Assembly: GCA_021018995.1 (NCBI GenBank)
Contig: CM037593.1
Coordinates: forward strand, 44,777,810-44,841,809
Length of the DNA: 64,000 bases
Reading direction: 5' to 3'
From: Chloranthus sessilifolius
Taxonomy: Eukaryota; Streptophyta; Magnoliopsida; Chloranthales; Chloranthaceae
Below, piece after piece: positions 47,448 to 59,740 of this stretch. A program made the translations under genes and the position numbers. The first letter of the stretch is position 1, and every line of letters starts with the position of its first letter. The notes under the pieces are model-generated. The model worked only from the letters and a program-made list of their open reading frames with translations, had not been told where the DNA came from and ran no database searches.

Positions 47448-50400
47448 TGTGACAGCCCGATTTTCCCTAAGGCACGCAAACCTGTACGATATTATTTTTT
47501 TCCTTACATCCTAAACTCAGGAAAAATCGGACCGCCGGTTCACATTTCATAATCCGAATACAGAAATTACTTAGTATTCCCACCATCTAGTGTGGAAAAC
47601 AGAACAAATATCATACATATGTATAAAAGAAACTTTAGATATCATAAGGCAGACCTACATTTTCTACCTATACACAACATCTATCTAGAATAACAAGAAG
47701 GCCCCAAAAGAAAGTCACCGGTGATGGCCAACCATCACCTAAACAGTGACTTACAAGATATACACAATAATTCATACAATACATTAATTCTCAGGACATA
47801 CCAAGTCCCCAAAATCCATAATACCTTAAAATATCCTCCATACAAACCACAAGTCTAATCCAAAATCTCACCTAAGGTAGAATTCCCCAAACGGGAGATC
47901 TTAAGCTTCTTCCCAAAGTCTGTTCCTAATCCTCACCTATACCTGTGATATATAGTCGAGGGATGTGTTACATCTAAGCTCGGTAGAGAAACATCAATAA
48001 CATACATATTATCACATCATGTATATATCTCATGACAAAAATAAACGTACTTTTCACATAATGATTCACAATTTAAATAATACTTAACTAGTTGCAAATC
48101 TGATATCAAATGTAATTTCCATCTTTAATACATGATTTTCAAGTCCCTTCATATGGGGGAAACTTGTGCCGAAAAAATTTAACGCAATTGTTAAGGAAGT
48201 GAACGGAAGTTAGCCGTCACCATCACGAAGCACAATTATACGAATATCCTACCGTACCGGTCACGGATATACCATTGCGTCGGTTGGGTATCACACATAA
48301 ACCTTAAATCAATGTGTGAAAATAGCTTATAGTTTATCACCGTGGAATGTGGTATATATAATTAGTTTATCACATTTATTCACATATTTCTATATAGTTG
48401 CTTTCCTTCCACACATATTTATTCACATCTTTTTGATGTCACGTACGCACATAGTTGATTTTATCCATACCCATTTATTCACATTTTTCTGATGTCACGC
48501 GCGCACATAATTGATTTTACATATACACATGAATCTGAGTACACATATGCACACACACACACACTTCATATTTAAAATCATGAAAGATATTTATACTAAA
48601 TAACTGACAAGCTTCACAAATCACACATTTTTCTCACATCTTTTAATCCATGCTAGTAATAATCAAATACACATGTTACGGAGTTTTTTCTACCTCACGA
48701 AGTCACACATAGCTTATTCCATGCATAGCTCTTACGTGTCCATACGTATGATCAACATGCTACTCCTACATTCAAAATGTCCAAACATCTCTTAAGAATA
48801 CTTAAAAGAACCTAAGGCACTCATCCCTAAAGAATTTGAAACAAAATAATAAATAGATATACTTTGTTCCTTGCGCGAGCGAGCTCTGGAGCTCGGACGA
48901 GCGAGCACAAAATAGGTATTTTCTCACGCGACCGACTGGAATTTGGCCTACTGCTGAGGGTCACGAGAGGCCTTGCACAAGCGACCCTTTTGTTTACATC
49001 AGTTCTCGTGCGAGCAAGGCTCAGAGCATCAAATACTATATATTCCTTCGAAAGGCCTCTCACGCGAGCAAGAAACAGCTCGCTCGAGCGAGCTCATAGC
49101 TAACTTAACCTTGACCTATCTTCCTGCTAAATTTTAACCTTTAAATCTTTAGATTCAAGAGTTAGTAAATTTATAAAAGTTGTAGATATCGTTGTTCTCT
49201 TTCCAATTCCATAAGAATCACATCAATCAGAGTTTGGAGTAAAAATTTATGACCAAAATACCGAAGTTGTATCAGTACTTCAGTCAAAACATGCTAACTT
49301 AGAACTTGGCCTAACTTTCAGATCAATTTTGACCATCAAAATATTTGATTCATAAGTTAATTAATTCATAAGAGTTATAGAGTTAGTTGTCCTCTTTCTA
49401 ACGCTATAAGAATCGCATCAATAGGAGTTTGGAGTAGAAAGTTACGGCTAAAATACCGAAATAGGTTCTGACACGCGCGAGCGAGCTCGGGCTAGCGACT
49501 GTGCGCGATTTTGCATGATTTGGGCTTTTAAAAACCTATTTTTACATAAAAAATTAATCTTTTTTATCCTAATATTTTGCATACATTTAAGCAACTTATA
49601 TTAAGTTTAATATATGAATTAATTGCGCTATTTACCTCTTTAAATCGGGCATGAAACGTTCCCGACGATCGGATCTAAGAATCGGCTTCTACACTTCGCA
49701 AATGCCCGATTGTCTGAAATGCTTTGATTCCTTCGATCCTTGTGGACGTAGATTGAATCTTTCCAATGCACACAATAAATCAAAGCTCTCTTGAGTGAAA
49801 GGGAATGATCTAAAGAGGAAATGATGGTGATTGTGTTTCAAATGAAAGGGGGTTTGGGAAAATAGAGCTCTTTCTCTCGTTTCTCTTGATCCTAGCCGCG
49901 GCAAGAAAATGGCACTCACTCGCGGTGAATCGAAGAAGAATATTAGGAGATTTGAGCAGAAGATCGGCAATGTAATCGAGGCTTCAGTGTGCTAGGAGGC
50001 TCACATGAGGAGCAAGCTTTTCCTCCCTTCCTTCTCTCACTCCTCTTTCTCACTCAAATGCAGAGGAGCAAATGGCTTGTGTCAGAAGCCTCTCCTCACT
50101 TATCCCTAAAGTGTTTGCTTCCTTGTGAAGCACAAACACGGATCATATGTGTTACACTCATCCACCTCACTTTGCTCACATGTGAAGCATATACACACTA
50201 CTTGGGTGTTCTAATTCATATCCAATAGTGTTTTGACTTCGATGCAAAGCTTGCACTCCTAAACCAAGTGTTACTCATTTGTCGAAAGGTCTTACTAAGC
50301 CCCAATATAGTCGGCCCAATTAGCCAGCCCAACATAGTTGGCCCAAATAGTCCAACTAGCGTTAATCAGTACTAAGCTCCCCTTTTGTTCCAAGATTTTG

Positions 50401-50486
50401 CCTTTTAGTTGCACACGCGCACACTATGTCATCCCTGGCACACTTACCTAGTCAGTACATGCGGTTCAAAATTTAGGGATGTTACA
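47448..50486 (-). mobile_element. Solo LTR S, relative of A (minus strand)
   Basis: 3,039 bp, minus strand TGTAACATCCC...GGGCTGTCACA, with the perfect 5-bp duplication ATTTT on both sides (47443-47447 and 50487-50491). Parts match the A LTR on the minus strand: CCTCGACTATATATCACAGG (near 47960) with 10608, and CCGTGACCGGTACGG (near 48255) with 10202. It is therefore the same chromovirus lineage but a different family. It has a palindrome array (48870-49100, 49470-49512) and a (CA)n run at 48550. No internal region, hence a solo LTR formed by LTR-LTR recombination. Confidence 0.88.
48870..49512. repeat. GCTCGCTCGAGCGAGC-type words in S
   Basis: Words such as CGCGAGCGAGCTC, CTCGGACGAGCGAGC, CTCGTGCGAGC and GCTCGCTCGAGCGAGC occur at least eight times, clustered at 48872-49096 with one more group at 49474-49500. 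All are self-complementary in part and contain CpG. Mixed frames across it are artefacts. Confidence 0.8.
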
Positions 50487-53400
50487 ATTTTGATTCCATA
50501 ATTTCATGAGTTTGATCACTGATTTTGATCATAGAAAAATGGATGGCCATAGATGCATATGCTAGGATTTAAGCAAGTGCATAGTTTAGTTTGTGATTGC
50601 CTAATCAATTTAGCATAATATTAATAAACAATATGAACGGCTGTGATGAATGATCTTTGAATTGGGTTCTGGAATTTAGTTTGATATTTGATCACTGTTT
50701 TTTATCACACAAATTGGATGGTGATAGACGCATGTGTAGGAAATTGTAGTAGAGGGATTCCTAGAATGCATTGTGCTTAATTACTAGATTCTCTAAATGA
50801 ATAAATTGCTTGGATTTTGTGGCTTTTATTGACTTATGGCTCTGATAAGTTCCCAGATCTTGGAAACTCATGGCCACTTTTTATCTTGAGCGATCAACGG
50901 TGATCAGTCATCCGATGGTCACACAAAAAATTGAGTATGCTAGACCATAAGAAAATTGACAACTTGATTGACATTTAATTGAATAGTGATATTGAATAAA
51001 TCAATTTTTAAAAACTGATTGCTGGAATAATGATGTTTTCAAAATGAAAATAATCTCGAGATTTCGATTTGATCAGATGGCCCTAAGAGGCTAGACCGTG
51101 ATTTGCCTTATCTAGAACAAAATTAGTGTTTGACGAATAGCATGGTGGTAGTGGCAATTCGTGACGTTGGATCGATAGGAAGGACCTTAAAAAGGGATCT
51201 TGATTGACTTGTGATAAATCTGGAGTCATCCCAGATCAAAACCAGAAATTTGTGTGGCATCAGATGGACCCCATAAATGGACAAGGTTTTAGGCCCTAAA
51301 GCCCACAACAGAACACTCTTAGGTCTGAGTGTAAAACAATAAGAAATAAATTGTAGAAAAATCCCAGAAAATTAGATAAGATAAACAAATGGGTTTCCGA
51401 TGACCCTGCCAAAAATTAGACCTTAGATCCCTATATCTTGACTTACAAGGAGTTTAGAGCGAAAGGCAGCAAATCTGCTGTGTTTGCACAAGAAATTTGT
51501 GCCTCTGAAGGGCTGAGATTTCTTGTATAAGAACTCCTCTGAAAAATTCATAAAAATTTAAGGTCAAACCTTGGCCTTTTCCCTAGACAAGTGTGAAATT
51601 TCACATAAAAATTTTAGTTACCTTAACGGCTAGAAAATCCGGAATATCAAGGCGCAAAACTATGTCAAGTGGCACACAATCAGTGACCAGAATTGACCCC
51701 TGATCGAATGGACCTAATTCCATCACGATCTATGTATAATTAGCCCCAAAAATATATATAGAAAATAAAGATTACTTATTGAGATTTCTAACAAGCTATC
51801 ATATGTGTGATTTCGATATTGACACTAAACGTTATCAACTTGACATTGAAGACCATTTAATCTAGTTTGATGACATGTTAAGAAAAGACAGATCTCTGTA
51901 ATCTGATGACCTTAATCAAACCTGATCATATTTTTGAGTACCACCACCTGGGAAAGATGCGGTTATCGGTACTCTTTTACCCAATTTTTTAGGGACTCGA
52001 AAATTCGATCGGAGTTGAAAATGGGATACGTTTTACCGTAAAGTGTCCAGTACACTTGTGAAAAAATCTGTAAAATGAGGGATTTAGTCAAAATCTTGAC
52101 TTTTCCCCTGAAACTCGTGACCATTTAAGCAATGCTAGATCACAGTAACCGCTATGAAAATATTGTGGAGCTCGGTTACATTTGACCTGATCAACCTAGC
52201 CTTGGACTGGACCTTTTGATGGGTCAAAAGCCCGAATGATAAAAATTTATAAGAATGGAAGGCCCAATACCCGACCCATGACTCGATAAATTTAGAAACC
52301 AAGATAAATCACCACAACTAAGGTCCAACCCAAAACTCTTTTTTCAAGAAACTGATAAAGGCACCCCCTTCAAATTGTATGCACCGCTTATAAGCTCGGA
52401 CCTTGAAAAGGCCCGTTCAATTAGATTTGGATCTAGTGAAGGTCCAAGAGACCTAGGAAATGACCCATGGACCTCTGAGGTCTGAGTCTTCAATGGAAGG
52501 GAGTGGACCCAAGGTCATTACCCCAAATAAATAAATAAATACCTCTCTAAATTCTCAGACGAGTTCTATGATGCTCTATGAGAAAATTATTGAAACCTCA
52601 GGATGTAACTTGAATTTTGACCAATGCTCTGTGAGAAAATGATCGACAATAATAACTAGAAATAGGCTTCTTGATGCCTTAATAATTGACTGATAGTGTG
52701 AATTTTGACCGACAGATCGGAAAATTTATTGAGAAATCGAAAATAAGCAAGTATAATTGCTAGGAGGGGATACCCACGATGAATGTCGGGAATCTTTCTC
52801 AATAAATAAAAATTAATACTTCAATGAATAGTCAAATGGTTGACTTGACTCAGATGTTAGTAAGAATAGAGTGATGGAAAAAACTCGTAGAATAACTAGA
52901 AGCAGGCACCCTGATGCATTAATAACGATTTGTGATGATTTGATTCTTTCTTATCGATAACAACAAACATAAGTCCAATAGGGACTCTAAACCAAGGTCA
53001 TACTTATAGTGTGAAACGACGAAATCCTCTCCAAAGATTAAGTCTTAAATTTCTAGGATTAAACCCTGATTGATGAATTGATCAATAATAATTGACAGAT
53101 AGACAATACTTGATTTAAATTGATTGATTTATAGTAATTGACTGATATAGATGGAACAGATTGATAGATATAGATCAATTATAAATTAAATGATGTGTGA
53201 CGCTTGATATTAATCTTGAACAAATATGGACACATTGAAAAAAGATTGGCGGACTTTAAAAGATAAAGTCATCAAAGTGATATTTAACTATGACCCAAAT
53301 TGATTATGGAACTTTTAGAGGTATGTGCGATAAAAACTTACCTGATTATGAGATACATTGAATGATATTAAATTGAAAAAGGGGTAATGAAATTACCGAA

Positions 53401-54830
53401 TATTAAAAAGTGATTCTCAAATACAAAACATTGAATATTGAAATTACCGAATATCGAATCTTGAATATCGAACATCGAATATTAGATATCGAATATTGAA
53501 TATTGAATTAAATACGAAATATGAGCTACTAAACTTTAATATTGATTAATTGATCACGAATAGTGAAACTTTGAAAGCAAAAAGATGATACTGTATTGAA
53601 TGTGAAACCTTACATAGCTAACCGCTGTTCTTGTGAACAGGCTCATATGAGCATCTCGTATTCAGACAAGTTTCTAAAATATTAGTTGAGGATTGGGTCT
53701 CGTTAGACCAACAAGGCCAATTATCCTTGTCATCACTAACTAAATGGCGAAGAGTGTCAGCCTCTATTTGTGTGATATTGACAATTGAATAGTGAATATT
53801 AGACCATGGTTGGTGTTTCGTATCACAACGAATTAATTAAAAGACAATAAATAAATTGTTAACCCATTTAATAATAAATAAAAGAACAAATAAATGAAAT
53901 TTAATGAACCAAAAGTTGAATTTTTTTTGTGCTAACTTGCAATTTTATAGAATGTCATTTTCATAATATAACTGCAATTCTTATGTCATAAGTGTTGTTT
54001 TCATCATTGTATTGTAAATGCTTATCTTCATGCTAAATAGTAACTATATAATGTGTATTGTACTTTGTATTTCATACTTAGAATTCTTCTATTTAGCGTT
54101 AATTTAATCTTAGTTACTCTATTGATTTTGCGTTATGCTGGAAACCTGACTTGCATAATCACTATATGGAATCCCCTTACATTAACTGTATTGGAAACCA
54201 TAACTTAAATGAATAAAATTTTATTAAGCTTCACCGCTTTTGATTTTTTCATAACCCAAAAATTTCAGAGGCCAGCCTGCAGCCATCCAGTCAGAGCTAA
54301 AGGAGTTGTACGAGGAAAGATCCATGAGAGCTGATAATTTGAGTTCGTTTATCTATAGAGCTACCAACACTTACACTCATGTAACTGGTTCGCATGTAGA
54401 TTTTGACACTCTTTCTCCTTTCTTTTGTTTTTGTTCAGTCCAGTACTTTTGAAATCATAGATGTACTTTGTTATTGGACTTTTGTAAATATTTGTTTTGG
54501 AAGTTGAACCTTTTAGATGCATTTCTAATTATATATCTTACATATAATTCCGCGATAAGTAGGATTATTTTTACCTTAAAAGCTTGAAAAATCAAATTTG
54601 CCCAATCAGGTTCACGAGAATGGGAAAAGAAAAGAAAAACTTCCGCAAAAACGTTTCCCGTAATATTTTAGAAAAAAACATATATATGTTAAAAAAGAAG
54701 TTAACCAAATCATGTTTTAATTGAGTTTAGGGAAATAAATATGAAATTGAAATCGAAATTGGTGGGTGTGTCGTGCTGACCCGGCTAGTTGAACGGTACG
54801 TGCGGGGCGTGAGAGCCGCTTGGCGTGACA
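50487..54830 (+). mobile_element. Fossil X2, right part
   Basis: Aligns with X1 21930-25550 in order (see X1 right part). It ends near 54830 in TGGCGTGACA, which would suit an LTR end of the TGT...ACA type. No PBS is recognised after it. At 53430-53520 there is a simple repeat of GAATATTGAATATCGAA units. No protein domain was found. Confidence 0.65.
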
Positions 54831-54992
54831 AAATGTATCAAGATTCAATACGAGTGATTATCTCTATATTGCTATATATGTGGGCTTATTGGGCACTCAG
54901 TGAAAGATTGTCTAACAACATGTGATATCCTACCAGAAAATTATTAGTACAGTGCTTGGCTCGGGGCTCCAAATAACACCAAATTAGCTATG

Positions 54993-55480
54993 GAAGAGCA
55001 TGTGAAAAAACCCGATTCAGGCGCCTCACTGATCAAAATTGGGAGAGGTGTGTACTCTCGTTTCTGCAAGGCCCTTGAGATCCGCGATTCATCCGATATC
55101 CAGGGTGCATGTAGTTATGGAAATCGAAAAGTCTCATAAAATCATGCCCAAAAGTTCAGGAGTTTCGACAGATACCCTGTCTTTTATGGATAACTCCTCG
55201 GTGACTACTCATTCCCCTCCCAAAAACGATTTGTCATCCCATAATGCACCATTCATAACTACCTTAAATGATAGCCATTATCCCACTCCACATCGTGCAC
55301 CTTTCCACGTTGACCCATCCCTTAACCTGGATCCGCTAGCCCAATGTCCATTAAAACCCGGACCCAGACCGACCCATTACCAATCTGAACCCAGATGGCA
55401 CAATTCCAAACCAAATTGCACCATCCCAATCCAATCCCAAATCCAAAATCAACATTTACACCCGTTCCATATATAGCCCT
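54993..55480 (+). pseudogene. LINE ORF1-like tail (uncertain)
   Basis: An open frame of 145 residues starts at 55039 and is rich in Pro, Ser, His and Asn (PTPHRAPFHVDPSLNLDPLA). Its place just before the endonuclease suits the C-terminal part of a plant LINE ORF1, which is usually low in conservation. There is no zinc knuckle to confirm it. Confidence 0.4.
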
Positions 55481-55729
55481 TGCCTCTTCTCAATCCAAAC
55501 AACTTGTCTAAGGATGTCTTATTTGATGTGGAAGTGTATCCTGTGGTCACCAAACAACCCCTTCTCCTTAACTCATCATCTGTGCACATATCTCAACCAA
55601 ACAAAACCTTTATTCCCTCCTCCAACCCTTCCCATCCCTGAAACACAGGCATCAATTTTTGTCCTGACCCGAACTCCTCCACCAGCTCTTGTGATGTTAT
55701 TAAACCAAACCTTCAAAAGAAAAGACGCC

Positions 55730-56760
55730 TTGATAAATCTTGTGATGAAGAGGAGGAGAGTTATGCCAGACCCAGCTGCAAGAGTATTTCATCTGAGCAT
55801 GCTGAAGAAGAAGAAAATTGAAAATGCGACATCGGCCAAGGTTGCTGCTGGGCTCGGGAACCCACGCACAGTTGGAGCACTTCATTTCCTTATTCCAATT
55901 GAAGATCTCGATTTTGTTTCCTTAATGGAGACAAAATCAAATGGAAGGCGGATTGAACATTTGGAGTACTTGACGGGGTTAAAAAAATGGGATTTTTGTT
56001 GAATCACTGGTGGATCGGATGCCCTGGTTATAAAGTGGAAAATTGAATACAATGTTTCTCTCAATTCTATGTCAAAAAATCATATCGATGCTATCATTCG
56101 AGAAGAAGGCAATGGGGAAGAATGGAGATTGGCGGGATTCTATGGCAATCCCGAAACACAAAATCGTCCATATACTTGGGATTTACTTGCAAACTTGAGC
56201 GACCCAATGAACCTTCCTTGGTTATGCATTGGTGTTTTCAATGAGATTTTATTTCTCATGAAAAGAAAGGTGGTGTTCCCAAATCCCGAGCTGATATTGA
56301 GTCCTTTTCGTGTCATAATTACATGGGCACTGAGCCTAAAGAGGAATCATGTTATAAAAGTTTTGCACTATTATACTAATTCAAAAACTCTTGCGTAATC
56401 AGGACTCCACGAAAATTATGGGTTCAAAAATTTGAGTATTCACGGATTTCAAACTAGTGTTTTCGGATTTCTAGGATATCAGAAAACGGTGCATCTTGAT
56501 TATGCAAAACTTTTCCGTTTCGATATATTACTGCAAAACGCTTTCTTCCCAGTCGTGTTTCTATAATTATGCCTAATTACAGCTTGCCATCTTAACGATC
56601 TCTAGGCTAAAGGGGTAACAATTCACATGGAACAATAGACAGGAAGGAGCTGATTTCATCGAAAAAAGAATTGATAAAGTGTTTGCTACTAGAGATTGGA
56701 TTATGAAATTTCAAGTGGCGGAACCTAGTCACTTAAATGATCTCTTCTAGATCCGATCAT
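55730..56760 (+). pseudogene. LINE AP-like endonuclease remains
   Basis: The endonuclease nicks target DNA for target-primed reverse transcription. Seen in order: AGLGNPRTVGALHFLI (usual CRGLGNPRTV), SLMETKS with the catalytic Glu, WRLAGFYGNPETQNRPYTWD, and PWLCIGVFNEIL, where the usual GDFNE has Val for the catalytic Asp. After the MITE it continues CHLNDL...FTWNN, DFIEKRIDKVFATRDW and SHLNDLF. There is a stop after WDFC near 56000 and a stop where LG should follow CHLNDL near 56605, with frame changes after it. Confidence 0.8.
56324..56573. mobile_element. hAT-type foldback MITE in the LINE endonuclease
   Basis: Flanked by the perfect 8-bp duplication TAATTACA (56316-56323 and 56574-56581). 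Removing it rejoins the LINE frame (V-I-I-T then A-C-H-L-N-D-L). Inside, AAAGTTTTGCACTATTATAC and GCGTAATCAGGACTCCACG pair in inverse with the right half (AAAGCGTTTTGCAGTAATAT and GCATAATCAAGATGCACCG when read on the minus strand). The outermost bases match poorly. An 8-bp target duplication is the hAT hallmark. 250 bp, no coding capacity. Confidence 0.7.
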
Positions 56761-57149
56761 GGTTACTACTCGCGTCAAATAGTCTGAGGTTTGGGGAAGG
56801 AGATCGAGCATTTTCTAATGTGAATCTATGTAGTCTCGGGCTGCTCAATGTGAAGACCTTATCCGAGATAATTGGGATCAGTTTCATGGGGATTCTAGGA
56901 TGGAGAACGTGTGGTAAAATTTTCTATATCTAATGTTCTTTTAACTTCGAATAAGAATCATTTGGAAATATCCATAAAGAACTCAAGCAACTGCATCTCC
57001 AAATTAGTGCTATAAAAAACAACGAGAATTCGAAAGAGAATATTCGGTAAAAACTTGAAAAAATCCTTGAAAATGAATAATTTTTGTGACAACAAAGAGC
57101 AAAAGAGTTATGACTGCAACAGGGGGATAAAAACACTAAATTCTTCCAT

Positions 57150-58240
57150 TCTAAAGCATCATAGAGAAGAAAACAAAACCGAATTGGAGGGCTTTTCAAT
57201 GAGATTGTCCGATGGTGTATGTCAAAGGCTGAGATCAAGCACTTGATCTCCTCTCATTTTTCGAATTTTTTCGAAACCAGTGGCCCGAACCGGATCGAGG
57301 AAGCATTGGCGGGTATTCTCCCAAAAGTCACTGCGAATCAAAATGCAAAGCTTGCCATTGATTTCACGGCTTTGGAGGTTAGAAAGATGTTATTTCAGAT
57401 GCATCCAATTAAATCACCGGGTCCCACTATAAAAAATAAGATTATTAGCTGCAGTTTTTTGCTCCAAAAAACTGCCGCTATTAATAAAAACACTATTAAG
57501 ACTATTAGTGGCAGTTTTTTGTTAATAGCTATAGTTTTAGCTGCCGCTTCTAGTCTTATTTTTTGTAGTGTCCTGATAGTATGCTTCCTTTTTTCTTTCA
57601 ATCATATTAGTCTATTGTTAGTGAGTCGGTCTTAAGTTTTGTGTTAGAATACTTTAATGGTCATGCCGATTTATCTCACATTAACAAAACTCACATAATT
57701 TTCATTCCGAAAATAAAAAATCTAATTTTTTTTTTTTCTGAATTTAGACCCATTAGTTTGTGCAATGTCATGTACAAAATCATTGACAAGGTACTAGCAA
57801 ACCGTTTTAAAAATCTTCTCCCAAGCATCATTTCAAATACTCAAATTGTGTTTGTCCCTGATAGAATGATTTTAGATAATTCCCTTCTTGCATTCAAGGT
57901 TGCTCACTTCCTTAAAAATAAGCAAAAAGGTAAAAAAGGTTTGTGTGCTCTTAAGTTAGACATGAGTGAGGCCTGTGATCGTGTCGACGACCACATTCTT
58001 GGAAATGTCCTCCCACATAGAGGCCTTAGGCAGGGTTGTCCCTTATCCCCACACATGTTCATTGTGTGTACAGAAATTTTATCAAATCTTATTCAATCAG
58101 TGATAAATAATGGTCGTATATTAGGTCTTAGTATTTATTAGGGTGCCCTAAAAATTTCTCACTTATGCTTCATCGATGATAATATCATTTATCATGCGTT
58201 GGACGAAAAGGAGTGTGGGGATTCTTAACTTTAGGAAGAC
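57150..58240 (+). pseudogene. LINE reverse transcriptase remains
   Basis: Polymerase of the LINE. Readable: LAIDFTALEVRKMLFQMHPI and KSPGP (then a MITE), DSMLPFFFQSY, LSHINKTHIIFIPKIKN, EFRPISLCNVMYKIIDKVLA, SNTQIVFVPDRMILDNSLLA, ALKLDMSEACDRVDD, PHRGLRQGCPLSPHMFIVCT and CFIDDNIIYH. The active-site FADD has become FIDD. Between DRVDD and the PHRGLRQG block about 55 residues usual for L1 RT are absent. A stop follows LGLSIY near 58139. Strong family match, inactive. Confidence 0.9.
57425..57570. mobile_element. CACTA-type MITE copy 1
   Basis: Ends CACTATAAAAAATAAGA and, inverted, CACTACAAAAAATAAGA. The 3-bp target duplication TCC is on both sides (57422-57424 and 57571-57573). 146 bp, with subterminal inverted words (AGCTGCAGTTTTTTG, and GCTGCCGCTTCT at the far end). 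It interrupts the RT right after KSPGP. Non-autonomous, moved by an EnSpm/CACTA transposase elsewhere. Confidence 0.88.
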
Positions 58241-58381
58241 GCGTCGAGTCGAAAAATAAATTTTGACAAATTCGCATTGTCTTTTGACAAAAATGTTCAA
58301 TAAAATTTCTGTGGCATATTGCTTAATATTTTGTAGATAGAAAGAACAATATCTCATGATACATACTTAGGGCTCCCGATA

Positions 58382-58547
58382 ATGGTGGGGAAATCAAAGA
58401 GGGCCATCCTTGAAGGAATCAAGGACAAAATGTGGAAAAAGATAAACGGATGGAGCGGGAAATTGCACTCTAAAGCAGGGAAAGAAATTTTGATTAAGGT
58501 GGTTGCACAAGCTATCCCTACCTATATGATGAACTATTTCAAATTAC
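58382..58547 (+). pseudogene. LINE post-RT segment
   Basis: The reading KINGWSGKLHSKAGKEILIK then VVAQAIPTYMMNYFKLP is the conserved block after the RT of plant L1 elements (usual LSxAGKExLIKxVxQAIPxYxM). A MITE follows directly. Confidence 0.88.
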
Positions 58548-58709
58548 CATTACAAAAAATAAGACTATTAGCAGTAATTTTTTGCTCTAAAAAACTACCG
58601 CTATTAATAAAAACACTATTAAGATTATTAGCAGCAAGGGTATTAGCAACAGTTTTTTGTTAATAGCAATAGTTTTTGGCTGCAGTTAATAGTATTGTTT
58701 TTTGTAGCG
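58548..58709. mobile_element. CACTA-type MITE copy 2
   Basis: Same family as 57425-57570: ends CATTACAAAAAATAAGA and, inverted, CGCTACAAAAAACAATA. Target duplication TAC on both sides (58545-58547 and 58710-58712). 162 bp. Central words (TAAAAAACTACCGCTATTAA, GTTTTTTGTTAATAGC) match copy 1. More diverged at the very ends. Confidence 0.85.
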
Positions 58710-58739
58710 TACCGACAATGCTTCTCAAAGAACTTTCCT

Positions 58740-58914
58740 CCATGATTGCAAAATTTTGGTGCAGTCAGTGCAGAAAGTAGACAGGTATACTTTGGAAATC
58801 ATGGAAAGAGCTGTGTAAATCCAAAGTGTGGTGGGATGCGTTTTAAGAATCTTGCAGCTTTTATCAAGGCATTATTGGCCAAACAACTGTGGTGGATCCC
58901 AGCTAATCCAAATT
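58740..58914 (+). pseudogene. LINE segment before the copia block
   Basis: Phrases of the L1 C-terminal part: SWKELCKSKVWW-like and GGMRFKNLAAFIKALLAKQL then WWIPANPN (usual GGxGFRxLxxFNxALLAKQxWR). The last 31 bases (58884-58914) are repeated exactly at 63180-63210, on the other side of the copia block. Confidence 0.85.
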
Positions 58915-58950
58915 TTGTTGGATATTTAAAACTTTTAAATAGTGGGGGAT

Positions 58951-59489
58951 TGTTGGATATTTAAAAGTTTATTAAACTTGTCTTTTCCCAAGAGGTGTCT
59001 TTTCAATTGAGGTGTCTTTCCAAAGTGGTGTGTCTTTTCAAAATGAAAGGTTTTTTCAAAGTGGTGTGTCTTTTCAAAATGAAAGGTCTTTCCAAAGTGG
59101 TATGTCTTTTCCGAAGGGATGCATGTTGCACCTTTCCATAGGAAAATGGTGCATTAACACACCACTTGATTTCTATTTAAGGAATCTAAAATCATTGTTT
59201 TAAATAATACAAGAGAGTCTTCTTTCTGCTCTCTTGTTATGTCTTTAAAGGTCTTTATCAGAGTGTCCTTGTAATATTTGGTGTTCGGATAGCGTGATCG
59301 GATTCGCCAAATCCTTCACAAGAATATATAGTCGGTTCGCTGTATCCTGGAACCAGTTTGCCGGTAACCTGTTGGTGCTCACTTTGTCGAAGTGGTTGGG
59401 GCAAATATTGGTTTAAAGACAACGATATTTCTCGTGCCTCGGACCGGTTCCCTGTATTATTTCGAATCAACATTTCAATTTTTCCAACA
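58951..59489 (+). mobile_element. Copia-type fossil, first LTR
   Basis: TGTTGGATATTTAAAAGTTT...TTTTCCAACA, 539 bp, preceded by a purine tract AGTGGGGGAT. A further copy of the first 15 LTR bases (TGTTGGATATTTAAA) lies at 58916-58930, in front of that purine tract. Inside, about 37-bp tandem units with GTGTGTCTTTTCAAAATGAA are repeated (59010-59110). TG...CA ends and the 5' terminus suit copia LTRs. Confidence 0.8.
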
Positions 59490-59740
59490 ATTTTAAACCA
59501 ATATTTGTGTTAGCAAGTTTGAATTTTGGAGAAGCGGCTAAGGACAATTTTAGGAGATGATGATAATGCGATGGGAATACAAGGCACTCCTCGAATTCAA
59601 AAAAGTATGCTTACTTTTAATATCTTTTGAAATTTTGATTTTGAGGCTGATTTAATGTCACTTGTCGACATATTATCGGCATCGTTTGATGGCTGGCCGA
59701 TAGAATGGCTGGCCGCTAGAATGGCTGACTGGATCATCAC
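59490..59740 (+). other. Leader of the copia fossil, unassigned
   Basis: Follows the first LTR. No tRNA-iMet PBS is seen. No domain can be recognised. Confidence 0.3.

Noticed and set aside
54831-54992. PBS after the X2 end
   Set aside because: TGTATCAAGATTC only weakly resembles the tRNA-iMet site; not enough to call X2 a 5' LTR.
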